Shown here: positions 1 through 4,505 of the stretch, piece after piece
How positions within the stretch are numbered: position 1 is the first letter of the stretch
Layout: each line of letters opens with the position of its first letter
Source of the DNA: Methanosarcinales archaeon
GTDB lineage: Archaea; Halobacteriota; Methanosarcinia; Methanosarcinales; Methanogasteraceae
Length of the DNA: 5,078 nt
Direction: 5' to 3'
Assembly (NCBI GenBank): GCA_030609345.1
Contig: JAUWCK010000101.1
Coordinates: forward strand, 1-5,078
The notes under the pieces: model-generated
The model's input: the letters and a program-made list of their open reading frames with translations, nothing else
Databases searched by the model: none
What the model was told of the DNA's origin: nothing
Position numbers and translations under genes: made by a program

Positions 1-1436
1 AGTGGTACGACACGTATGGCATCCCGCCAGAGGTCACGAAGGAAGTGGCAGACAGCGAGAAGATCGGCATCGATCTTCCTGATAACTTCTATTCGATGGT
101 CGCAAGCACCCATGCCGCCGCACCGGCAGAGGTCGCAGAAACGCCTTATGCAGAGTATGCAGACCGGCTAAAATTCCTTCCGAAAACGTTACGCTTATTC
201 TACGATGAACCGTCCAGTATAACATTCGAGGCGGTGGTGCTCAACGTCTTCGATAACCAGATCGTCCTTGACCAGACGTTATTTTATCCTGAAGGCGGAG
301 GACAGCCCGCAGATCATGGAACGATCGCAGCGCCAGACCTTGTTCTGCGTGTGGTCGATGTACAGTCTGCAAACGGGATCATCCTGCACAAGGTCGACGA
401 ACCGGAAGGAGACCTGACGTATCTGGTAAAGAAAGGCGATATCGTCAGTGCTACGATCGATTCGAAACGGAGGTTAGCACATACCCAGCACCACACAGCC
501 ACGCACATCGTGAACCACTGCGCAAAGGTAGTTCTCGGGGATCATGTGTGGCAGACCGGGGCACAGAAATCGGAGACGAAGGCGCGTCTTGATATAACGC
601 ATTTCAAACGGATCACAGATGAGGAGTTCTATGAGATCGAGCGGCTCGCAAACGAGGAGGTTATGAAGAACCAGCGCGTGTATTGCGAGTGGATGGACCG
701 GATCGATGCCGAGAAGGAGTATGGCTTTGTCCTGTATCAGGGCGGCGTTCCGCCGGGAAGCGATATCAGGGTCGTTCGGGTCGGCGGTGACGTGGAGGCG
801 TGTGCCGGAACGCATCTTCGGTACACAGGCATGATCGGGCAGATCAAGCTGCTGCACACCGAGCGGATACAGGACGGCGTCGAGCGGATCGAGTTCGCTG
901 CCGGAGCAGCAGCAGTGCTTGCGTCCCAGGCGCGGGATAATATCCTGAACTCGGCGTGCTCAATTTTCAGGGTACCTCCTGAAAAACTCCCTGACGCGGC
1001 TGACAGGTTCTTTACCGAGTGGAAGGAGCTTTCAAAGCAGAACACTCGGCTAAAGGAGGAGCTTGCCTCTGCACTCGTGGGCAACATGGTTGCGGGCGCA
1101 AGATCGGCAGGAGACATCAGGATTACATCATACATCAGCACAGATGCGGACATGCAGGAACTGATCAAGATCGCAGGAGCGATGCGCGAGGTTCCGGATA
1201 TGATCGCATTCGTGGGCAGCACTCATGATGGTGGAAAGGCAGTGGTCTCGGTCGGCAGGGGTGCGCGGGCGAGCGGATTTGATGCAGGAGCGATCGTGCG
1301 CGAGATCTGCAAAGAGATCGGCGGCAGCGGCGGCGGAAAGCCGGATCTTGCACAGGGCGGCGGTCCCGATGCAGGTAAGCTTCAGGAGGTCTTTGATGCG
1401 AGGGTTGACTCGATCGTGGAGCGCGGCGAGGGATAG
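1..1436 (+). CDS. alaS: Alanyl-tRNA synthetase, C-terminal part (5' end outside window)
   Basis: AlaRS charges tRNA-Ala with alanine in the cytoplasm and hydrolyses mischarged Ser/Gly-tRNA. The frame is open from base 3 to the TAG at 1436 (477 visible codons). A GTG at 45 is internal, because the reading frame continues upstream as WYDTYGIPPE, typical of archaeal AlaRS just after the catalytic core. The visible part holds the editing half. A YPEGGGQPADHG segment lies near visible residues 95-106. The HxxxH zinc/editing motif (HTATH) is near 164-168 and the CAGTH motif near 267-271. A coiled-coil-like stretch follows, then a DHHA1-type C-Ala domain with a glycine-rich GGSGGGKPDLAQGGGP near 440-455. 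All editing residues I can see are intact, so the gene looks functional. Its last 41 coding bases plus the bases just after the stop are repeated at 2352-2397. The catalytic domain itself is not visible. Identification is very secure. Confidence 0.96.
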   Translation, partial: WYDTYGIPPEVTKEVADSEKIGIDLPDNFYSMVASTHAAAPAEVAETPYAEYADRLKFLPKTLRLFYDEPSSITFEAVVLNVFDNQIVLDQTLFYPEGGGQPADHGTIAAPDLVLRVVDVQSANGIILHKVDEPEGDLTYLVKKGDIVSATIDSKRRLAHTQHHTATHIVNHCAKVVLGDHVWQTGAQKSETKARLDITHFKRITDEEFYEIERLANEEVMKNQRVYCEWMDRIDAEKEYGFVLYQGGVPPGSDIRVVRVGGDVEACAGTHLRYTGMIGQIKLLHTERIQDGVERIEFAAGAAAVLASQARDNILNSACSIFRVPPEKLPDAADRFFTEWKELSKQNTRLKEELASALVGNMVAGARSAGDIRITSYISTDADMQELIKIAGAMREVPDMIAFVGSTHDGGKAVVSVGRGARASGFDAGAIVREICKEIGGSGGGKPDLAQGGGPDAGKLQEVFDARVDSIVERGEG

Positions 1437-1441
1437 GCGGG
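1396..1441 (+). repeat. Direct repeat copy 1: 3' end of alaS (candidate att site, left)
   Basis: These 46 bases cover the last codons of alaS, its TAG stop and five bases beyond. They match 2352-2397 at 40 of 46 positions with no gaps (offset 956). The longest identical block is AGCGCGGCGAGGG (1420-1432). The mismatches are at 1402, 1412, 1416, 1419, 1433 and 1436. They leave an open frame and a stop codon in both copies, as expected for two alaS termini that diverged as coding sequence rather than a fresh target-site duplication. Confidence 0.85.
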
Positions 1442-1453
1442 AAAAAGTATATG
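1442..1453 (+). promoter_or_regulatory. Candidate archaeal promoter (BRE/TATA) for the TIR-like gene
   Basis: An A-rich run (AAAAA, 1442-1446) followed by TATATG (1448-1453) lies about 30 bases ahead of the ATG at 1480. It begins at the base after the alaS-end repeat. With a start point about 25-27 bases downstream, transcription would begin only a few bases before the ATG. No GGAGG- or GGTG-like site precedes that ATG, so a leaderless or near-leaderless mRNA is likely. The cassette thus appears to bring its own promoter instead of relying on alaS read-through. This is inferred from spacing alone. Confidence 0.5.
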
Positions 1454-1462
1454 TCTTTGAAA
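1454..1462 (+). repeat. Left arm of an imperfect inverted repeat at the cassette edges
   Basis: TCTTTGAAA here is the exact reverse complement of TTTCAAAGA at 2319-2327. Both arms are flanked by an A-run on the outer side (AAAAA here, the complement of TTTTTT at 2331-2336) and by ATTCAA on the inner side, with small length differences. It lies just inside the left alaS repeat. It might be a terminal inverted repeat, or chance in AT-rich DNA. Confidence 0.35.
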
Positions 1463-1479
1463 AGAAATATTCAATCTGA

Positions 1480-2070
1480 ATGCCAAGAAAAAGGGTGTTT
1501 ATATCACATTGTGAAAATAACATGGGCCCGACTGATTATGCAATCCGTATAATTGATCTCATTGGCTGTATTCCTGTAATTACTGAAAGAGAACCAAAAC
1601 TTTCAAGAAGTGTGTCAAATTTAGTTTCCGCCTCCATGGATTCTTGTGATGCTGTTGTCGTTATTGCAACACCCGACGGTGATGGCACAAATGGTAAAGG
1701 ACCTTCCCAAGGTGTTCTTGTAGAAATTGGACAATTACAAAAAATTGGTAAATTCAATGGAAAATATTTTATTATCAAAGAAGAAAGTGTTAGTTTAAGT
1801 CCAATGATTCCTGAAGCACGATACAAATTTAGTAGGTCAGACTATGCTCCGATAGCGGAAGCAATACTTATAGAATTGGGAAGTATGGATATATTTAGGA
1901 ATTACTTTGAACTCCCCGGAAGTGACTACATGATTCATGAGTTGATGGGAACACTTTCCCAATTAAAGGACTTACGTAAGAAGGGAGCACTTACAAAAGA
2001 ACAGTTTATAGAATCTAAAGAAAATTTAATTAGAACGGCCGTGGAAGAACAAACAACGGGGGTGTTATAG
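1480..2070 (+). CDS. TIR-like domain protein with C-terminal SHOCT-type module (predicted defence effector)
   Basis: A 196-residue soluble protein. Residues 4-130 resemble the TIR-like predicted nucleotide-binding family (PF10137 type). They show an initial strand KRVFISH (4-10), a helix leading to IPVITERE (31-38) and a SCDAVVVIATPD strand (55-66). GPSQGVLVEIGQL (74-86) follows; E82 sits where such proteins carry the conserved, probably catalytic glutamate (compare the usual RQNVIFELGYF pattern). KYFIIKEE (95-102) is next. TIR domains of this kind often hydrolyse NAD+ or bind nucleotide signals in anti-phage systems. Residues about 152-186 (LMGTLSQLKDLRKKGALTKEQF and following) match a SHOCT-type short helical hairpin, often an oligomerisation module. 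There is no signal peptide or membrane segment. The gene is AT-rich, unlike alaS and the radical SAM gene. The next gene begins 12 bases after the stop, so the two are probably co-transcribed. Enzymatic activity is inferred. A deoxyribosyltransferase-like Rossmann protein is the main alternative. Confidence 0.8.
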   Translation: MPRKRVFISHCENNMGPTDYAIRIIDLIGCIPVITEREPKLSRSVSNLVSASMDSCDAVVVIATPDGDGTNGKGPSQGVLVEIGQLQKIGKFNGKYFIIKEESVSLSPMIPEARYKFSRSDYAPIAEAILIELGSMDIFRNYFELPGSDYMIHELMGTLSQLKDLRKKGALTKEQFIESKENLIRTAVEEQTTGVL

Positions 2071-2082
2071 ACGAACTCAAAT

Positions 2083-2280
2083 ATGGAACGGATTCGATAC
2101 CTAACGAAGAAAGCCCAAAAAAGCGTAATAACCCCCGAAGAGCGGGATGAGCTAGCTCATCTACTTGGACGCAACCCAGTGGAATTTCAAGAACCCAATG
2201 GTTTAGATATGTTGATAAGTATCGCTTTGGTCGCCATCGCCGCAGCAATTATTCTTTGGTTGTTAAGTGAAAGTGAGTAA
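2083..2280 (+). CDS. Small single-pass membrane protein, possible partner of the TIR-like protein
   Basis: A 65-residue protein I do not recognise as a named family. Residues 1-35 are charged and probably helical, with ITPEERDELAHLLGRNP at 16-32. This helix-turn-helix rhythm recalls the LTKEQF...ENL hairpin at the end of the upstream protein. Residues 42-61 (DMLISIALVAIAAAIILWLL) form one strongly hydrophobic span, followed by only four residues (SESE). It looks like a C-terminally anchored protein with its N-terminal part probably in the cytoplasm. ATG 2083 is 12 bases after the preceding stop and no good ribosome binding site precedes it; the nearest G-run (2058-2062) is too far, so translational coupling to the TIR-like gene is likely. 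Base composition matches the cassette. Possible roles are a membrane anchor or pore-forming partner, or an unrelated small protein. No function is established. Confidence 0.7.
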   Translation: MERIRYLTKKAQKSVITPEERDELAHLLGRNPVEFQEPNGLDMLISIALVAIAAAIILWLLSESE

Positions 2281-2304
2281 TGGCTTTCGACATAACTTTG
2301 AATT

Positions 2305-2336
2305 TATCTTGAATTATATTTCAAAGATAGTTTTTT
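2305..2336 (+). terminator. Hairpin plus T-tract terminator of the cassette operon
   Basis: TATCTT (2305-2310) pairs with AAGATA (2324-2329) and GAA (2311-2313) with TTC (2320-2322). One A is bulged at 2323 and the loop has six bases. A single G and then TTTTTT (2331-2336) follow. It lies 24 bases after the stop of the small membrane-protein gene. The run of T alone would suit archaeal termination. An alternative pairing uses CTTTGAA at 2296-2302 with the same right arm. Confidence 0.6.
2319..2327 (-). repeat. Right arm of the imperfect inverted repeat at the cassette edges
   Basis: TTTCAAAGA is the exact reverse complement of 1454-1462, and the matching T-run is on its outer side. It lies 24 bases before the right alaS-end repeat. 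It overlaps the 3' arm of the terminator hairpin, so its sequence may be explained by that role alone. Confidence 0.35.
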
Positions 2337-2351
2337 ATTAGTAATTTCAAA

Positions 2352-2397
2352 ATGCGATGGTTGACTCAATCCTGAAGCGCGGCGAGGGGTAAGCGGG
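2352..2397 (+). repeat. Direct repeat copy 2: orphan alaS 3' end (candidate att site, right)
   Basis: This 46-base stretch repeats the alaS terminus. Read in the corresponding frame it encodes NAMVDSILKRGEG and then TAA, against DARVDSIVERGEG and TAG in the intact gene. An in-frame TAA at 2342 closes the frame just upstream, so there is no gene here, only a remnant. The GC-rich composition resumes within it after the AT-rich cassette. It is either the displaced original end of alaS or the end brought by the inserted element. Confidence 0.85.
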
Positions 2398-2432
2398 CGG
2401 ATGAATTGCCAGCCCCAATAGCCACAACAAAG

Positions 2433-3995
2433 TCACACCCCGCCCTTGCAGAGCTCCCCTGACTCCATATCCTCTTCATAGAAGTCCCGCTCCGTCTTGA
2501 GTCCGAGAAGGAGCTGCAGCCGTCTCTTCGTATACTTCGGGATCAGTTCGAGCGTTCGTTTCAGATACCACTTCGGGTACCTTCTTATGATGTTATTTGA
2601 GAGATACCAGTCCAGATTATAATAATCGATATTCATCTTCCAGATGATGTGCTGGAGTTCATCCGTGCTCAGATGCCGTGTCTTCACATTCGCATAGATC
2701 CCGTCGTATTTTGTGACGTCATCGGTATTTGTAACGAGCCCCATCTCGATTAACTCCTCGCGAAGCACTGTTTTCGGGTACGGAGTCATGATATAGAAGA
2801 TCGGGACGTCAAGTTTCAGTTTCTTTGCAAGTTCGAAGTTTCGAAGTATATCCTCTTCCGTATCGTCCGGATTCCCGCTGATGATCCCGCCCGATACGAT
2901 GATCTTGTGTTCGTGGAGATACCTGACCGCTTTCTCCGAGTCTGATGCCATCCCGGTCTTGCCGAACAACTCGATGTTTCGCGGGAGGGCGTTCTCGATT
3001 CCGAGAAATACGCCATCGAAGCCCGCCTTTGCCATCAGGTCCACAACCTCCTTGCTCTTCGCAATCCCGCTGGTGCTCGCCTGCGTCTGGTAGTAGATGT
3101 CGTCGAGCCCGGCATCGATTATTGCCTCGCAGATACGTTTCATCCTCATCGGATTGAGCGTGATGTTGTCGTCCACGAAGAATATGTTCTCTGCGCCGTG
3201 ATCCTTCGCATCCTGGATATCCTTAATCACGCGGTCGATCTCATACGTCCTGAAACTGCGCCCGTACATGCGGTCGATGCTGCAGAACTTGCAGCCCTGC
3301 GTGCAGCCCCGGCTCGTCTCGACGACGTCCACCGGATGTGTGAATCCGTAGAATCCCTTCTTGATCAGTCTTGCATCCCTGTCAGGAAGGCGGATATCTG
3401 CAAGATCGAGAAGCGGGCGGGCTGGGTTGTGCACCATCCCCCCGTTCTCCTTGTAGGATAGACCAAGTATCCCGGCGTATTGCTGATCCGGGATGGCTTC
3501 GACCAGTTCCCGAAAGGTTCCCTCGCCTTCGCCGCGTGTGATAAAATCGATGTACTCGATGTCAGGGCTCTCTCCGATCTCCTTGTACTCAAGCGTCGGG
3601 TGGTAGCCGCCGAAGACGGTCGGGATGCTGCTGTCGCATTCCTTGACGGTCTTTGCGACCTCGAGCATCCCTCCATACTGGAAACTCATGCAGCTCAGAC
3701 CCACGAGATCGATGTGGTACTTCCGTATGGTTTCGCGCACGAATTTATGCGGGTCTTTTGTGACGTTTAAGTCGGCTACCTTGACGTCGCAGACATCGTT
3801 TATGTTTCCGGCGATGGACGTGATCCCGAGATTCGGGATTCTCGCAACGAAATCGAAGTCGTGCTGGACATCAGGTGAGGCGAGTAGCAGGACGTTTATG
3901 GTAACACCTTCTTTTCGTACTTGGGCATTTGCAGGTTTTGAGATATTAACCTGTCGTGAGGGATGAGAGGATGGCGCGATAGCACATTCGCTCAT
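2433..3995 (-). CDS. Cobalamin-binding-domain radical SAM enzyme
   Basis: A 520-residue soluble enzyme. Residues about 32-170 form a B12-binding (PF02310-like) Rossmann domain: INVLLLASPD, PNLGITSIAG, IDLVGLSCMSF, TVFGGYHPTLE (126-136) and ITRGEGEGTF. The DxHxxG motif that ligates cobalt from below is absent, as in the BchE/HpnP-like branch. The radical SAM domain (about 222-430) carries CTQGCKFC with C231, C235 and C238 as the CxxxCxxC [4Fe-4S] ligands, then FFVDDNITLNP (272-282) and SGGIISGNPDDTEED (368-382). The last 90 residues form a basic, aromatic-rich tail. Such proteins use SAM, and often methylcobalamin, for radical methylations or rearrangements of lipids, tetrapyrroles, phosphinates or peptides. 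The substrate here cannot be told. The first 30 residues are a polar, proline-rich lead-in with no family features and no closer ATG start, so the start is only moderately sure. It is probably co-transcribed with the regulator ending 24 bases upstream. It ends convergent with the cassette, and I see no clear terminator. Confidence 0.92.
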   Translation of the reverse strand: MSECAIAPSSHPSRQVNISKPANAQVRKEGVTINVLLLASPDVQHDFDFVARIPNLGITSIAGNINDVCDVKVADLNVTKDPHKFVRETIRKYHIDLVGLSCMSFQYGGMLEVAKTVKECDSSIPTVFGGYHPTLEYKEIGESPDIEYIDFITRGEGEGTFRELVEAIPDQQYAGILGLSYKENGGMVHNPARPLLDLADIRLPDRDARLIKKGFYGFTHPVDVVETSRGCTQGCKFCSIDRMYGRSFRTYEIDRVIKDIQDAKDHGAENIFFVDDNITLNPMRMKRICEAIIDAGLDDIYYQTQASTSGIAKSKEVVDLMAKAGFDGVFLGIENALPRNIELFGKTGMASDSEKAVRYLHEHKIIVSGGIISGNPDDTEEDILRNFELAKKLKLDVPIFYIMTPYPKTVLREELIEMGLVTNTDDVTKYDGIYANVKTRHLSTDELQHIIWKMNIDYYNLDWYLSNNIIRRYPKWYLKRTLELIPKYTKRRLQLLLGLKTERDFYEEDMESGELCKGGV

Positions 3996-4019
3996 TTTTA
4001 AGTCAGTTTACCGATAAGC

Positions 4020-4292
4020 CTACACGAGCTCCTTTTTTAAGATATCTGCTGCCTTCAATCCGTCTTGTGTGATTCGAACTCTGTAAGATGCTATGCCAGA
4101 TGCACTTTCTTCTTTACTCACTCTGGTTATCTCGATATAATCCAAAATCTCGAGAAATCTGCAATTCTTCTTCACGGTGTCGTAATTCGTTCTGACGAGC
4201 TGCGACAGATTATAATATGTATGCACTTTTCCATCCGATAAAGCCTTCAAAATCTCTATTTTCTTTCTATCGCTGATTAGCAGGTCTGTCAT
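4020..4292 (-). CDS. Small winged-helix transcriptional regulator
   Basis: A 90-residue protein from ATG 4292. Residues 1-19 form a first helix (SDRKKIEILKALSDG). HTYYNLSQLV (24-33) and NYDTVKKNCRFLEIL (36-50) make the helix-turn-helix, with the second as recognition helix. IEITRVSKEESASGIASYRVRIT (53-75) is the two-stranded wing, and 76-90 is a C-terminal helix. This is the common archaeal ArsR/MarR-like wHTH fold without a ligand or metal domain; I see no paired cysteines for metal sensing. A GTG at 4319 would add nine residues (MCTTELYAH). I prefer the ATG because the GTG lies at the outer end of the operator palindrome and probably upstream of the transcription start predicted from the TATA box. 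It is upstream of and in line with the radical SAM gene (24-base gap), so it probably controls that operon and itself. Confidence 0.82.
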   Translation of the reverse strand: MTDLLISDRKKIEILKALSDGKVHTYYNLSQLVRTNYDTVKKNCRFLEILDYIEITRVSKEESASGIASYRVRITQDGLKAADILKKELV

Positions 4293-4319
4293 GTGTGCAT
4301 ACAATTCTGTTGTGCACAC
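4293..4319. promoter_or_regulatory. Inverted-repeat operator at the start of the winged-helix gene
   Basis: GTGTGCA (4293-4299) and TGCACAC (4313-4319) are perfect 7-bp inverted arms separated by 13 bases. Their centres are 20 bp apart, about two helical turns, so a dimer could contact both from one face of the DNA. The site directly abuts the regulator's ATG (4292) and covers the predicted transcription start. That is the expected position for a repressor acting on its own promoter. Binding by this regulator is inferred. Confidence 0.65.
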
Positions 4320-4334
4320 GATAGGAACAGAAAC

Positions 4335-4342
4335 CTTTTAAG
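4335..4342 (-). promoter_or_regulatory. Candidate TATA box for the regulator/radical SAM operon
   Basis: On the minus strand this reads CTTAAAAG. The start point 25-27 bases downstream would fall near 4312, inside the palindrome and about 20 bases before the ATG at 4292. This spacing supports the ATG over the GTG at 4319 as the translation start. The box is nearly symmetric (CTTTTAAG on the plus strand), so use in the other direction cannot be excluded. Confidence 0.45.
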
Positions 4343-4362
4343 AAGTAATTCAGTAATATGCA

Positions 4363-4370
4363 GTGCACAC
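4363..4370 (+). promoter_or_regulatory. Additional operator-like half-site in the divergent intergenic region
   Basis: GTGCACAC repeats the right arm of the operator (4312-4319), 51 bases away, close to five helical turns. The following TACAATT (4371-4377) also recurs after the left arm (TACAATT at 4300-4306). It may be a secondary site allowing cooperative binding or control of the divergent kelch-like gene. A weaker match, TTCACAC, is at 4420-4426. Function is inferred. Confidence 0.35.
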
Positions 4371-4425
4371 TACAATTTAGTAATCAAAAGAGAATCCAAC
4401 GCAAAAAGGCATATCATGGTTCACA

Positions 4426-4432
4426 CTATAAG
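4426..4432 (+). promoter_or_regulatory. Weak TATA-box candidate for the kelch-like gene
   Basis: CTATAAG would place transcription start near 4455, giving a leader of about 50 bases that contains the ribosome-binding-like GGGGGT. It lies at a weak operator-like half-site (TTCACAC, 4420-4426). It was chosen from spacing and sequence only. Confidence 0.3.
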
Positions 4433-4490
4433 CGGAAAGAATTCGGAACGTAAAGCAAGCCAAAAGCGGGGCTTTCATCTTTTCCAGAGT

Positions 4491-4496
4491 GGGGGT
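4491..4496 (+). promoter_or_regulatory. Ribosome-binding-like site deciding the kelch-like gene start
   Basis: GGGGGT, similar to the GGAGGT core, ends nine bases before ATG 4506. It supports that ATG over the in-frame ATG at 4416, which has no such site and would put 30 polar residues ahead of the signal peptide. Confidence 0.45.
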
Positions 4497-4505
4497 AGAT
4501 GGGAA

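Larger units (their letters stand above)
1396..2397. mobile_element. Putative small integrated cassette at the 3' end of alaS (TIR-like + membrane protein)
   Basis: Two same-strand genes and their own promoter and terminator are enclosed by two copies of the alaS terminus (1396-1441 and 2352-2397, 40/46 identical). By eye the interior is roughly 35% GC or a little above, with stretches near 20%, against well over 50% in alaS and the radical SAM gene, so the break in composition is sharp at both repeats. Seen: repeats, composition break, gene content. Inferred: the block was acquired horizontally and integrated at the alaS 3' end by recombination with a related alaS terminus carried by the element, leaving alaS intact. 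No integrase or transposase is present, so it would be a remnant, a passenger mobilised in trans, or a homologous-recombination insertion. An alternative is an old tandem alaS duplication in which almost all of the second copy was replaced. Confidence 0.55.

Noticed and set aside
474..857. 127-codon open frame on the minus strand inside alaS
   Set aside because: It is antisense to strongly conserved AlaRS motifs and its translation shows no recognisable domain; a shadow of the GC-rich coding strand.
737..1222. 161-codon open frame on the minus strand inside alaS
   Set aside because: Low-complexity Ser/Ala/Pro-rich translation opposite a conserved gene; no start context or family features.
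1128..1523. 131-codon minus-strand frame spanning the alaS end and the cassette edge
   Set aside because: It crosses the composition boundary and two real coding regions; its translation has no domain signature.
2345..2392. Short open frame at the orphan alaS end (FQNAMVDSILKRGEG) as a possible small gene
   Set aside because: Only 15 codons between two stops and explained as a repeat of the alaS terminus; kept as a repeat, not a gene.
3625..3966. 113-codon plus-strand frame opposite the radical SAM gene
   Set aside because: Antisense shadow of the B12-binding domain; no domain and no promoter or ribosome binding site.
4317..4319. GTG as translation start of the winged-helix gene
   Set aside because: It lies at the outer end of the operator palindrome and at or before the predicted transcription start; ATG 4292 starts directly before the conserved fold.
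4416..4418. In-frame upstream ATG for the kelch-like gene
   Set aside because: It would place 30 polar residues before the signal peptide; ATG 4506 has a GGGGGT site nine bases upstream and begins the signal peptide.
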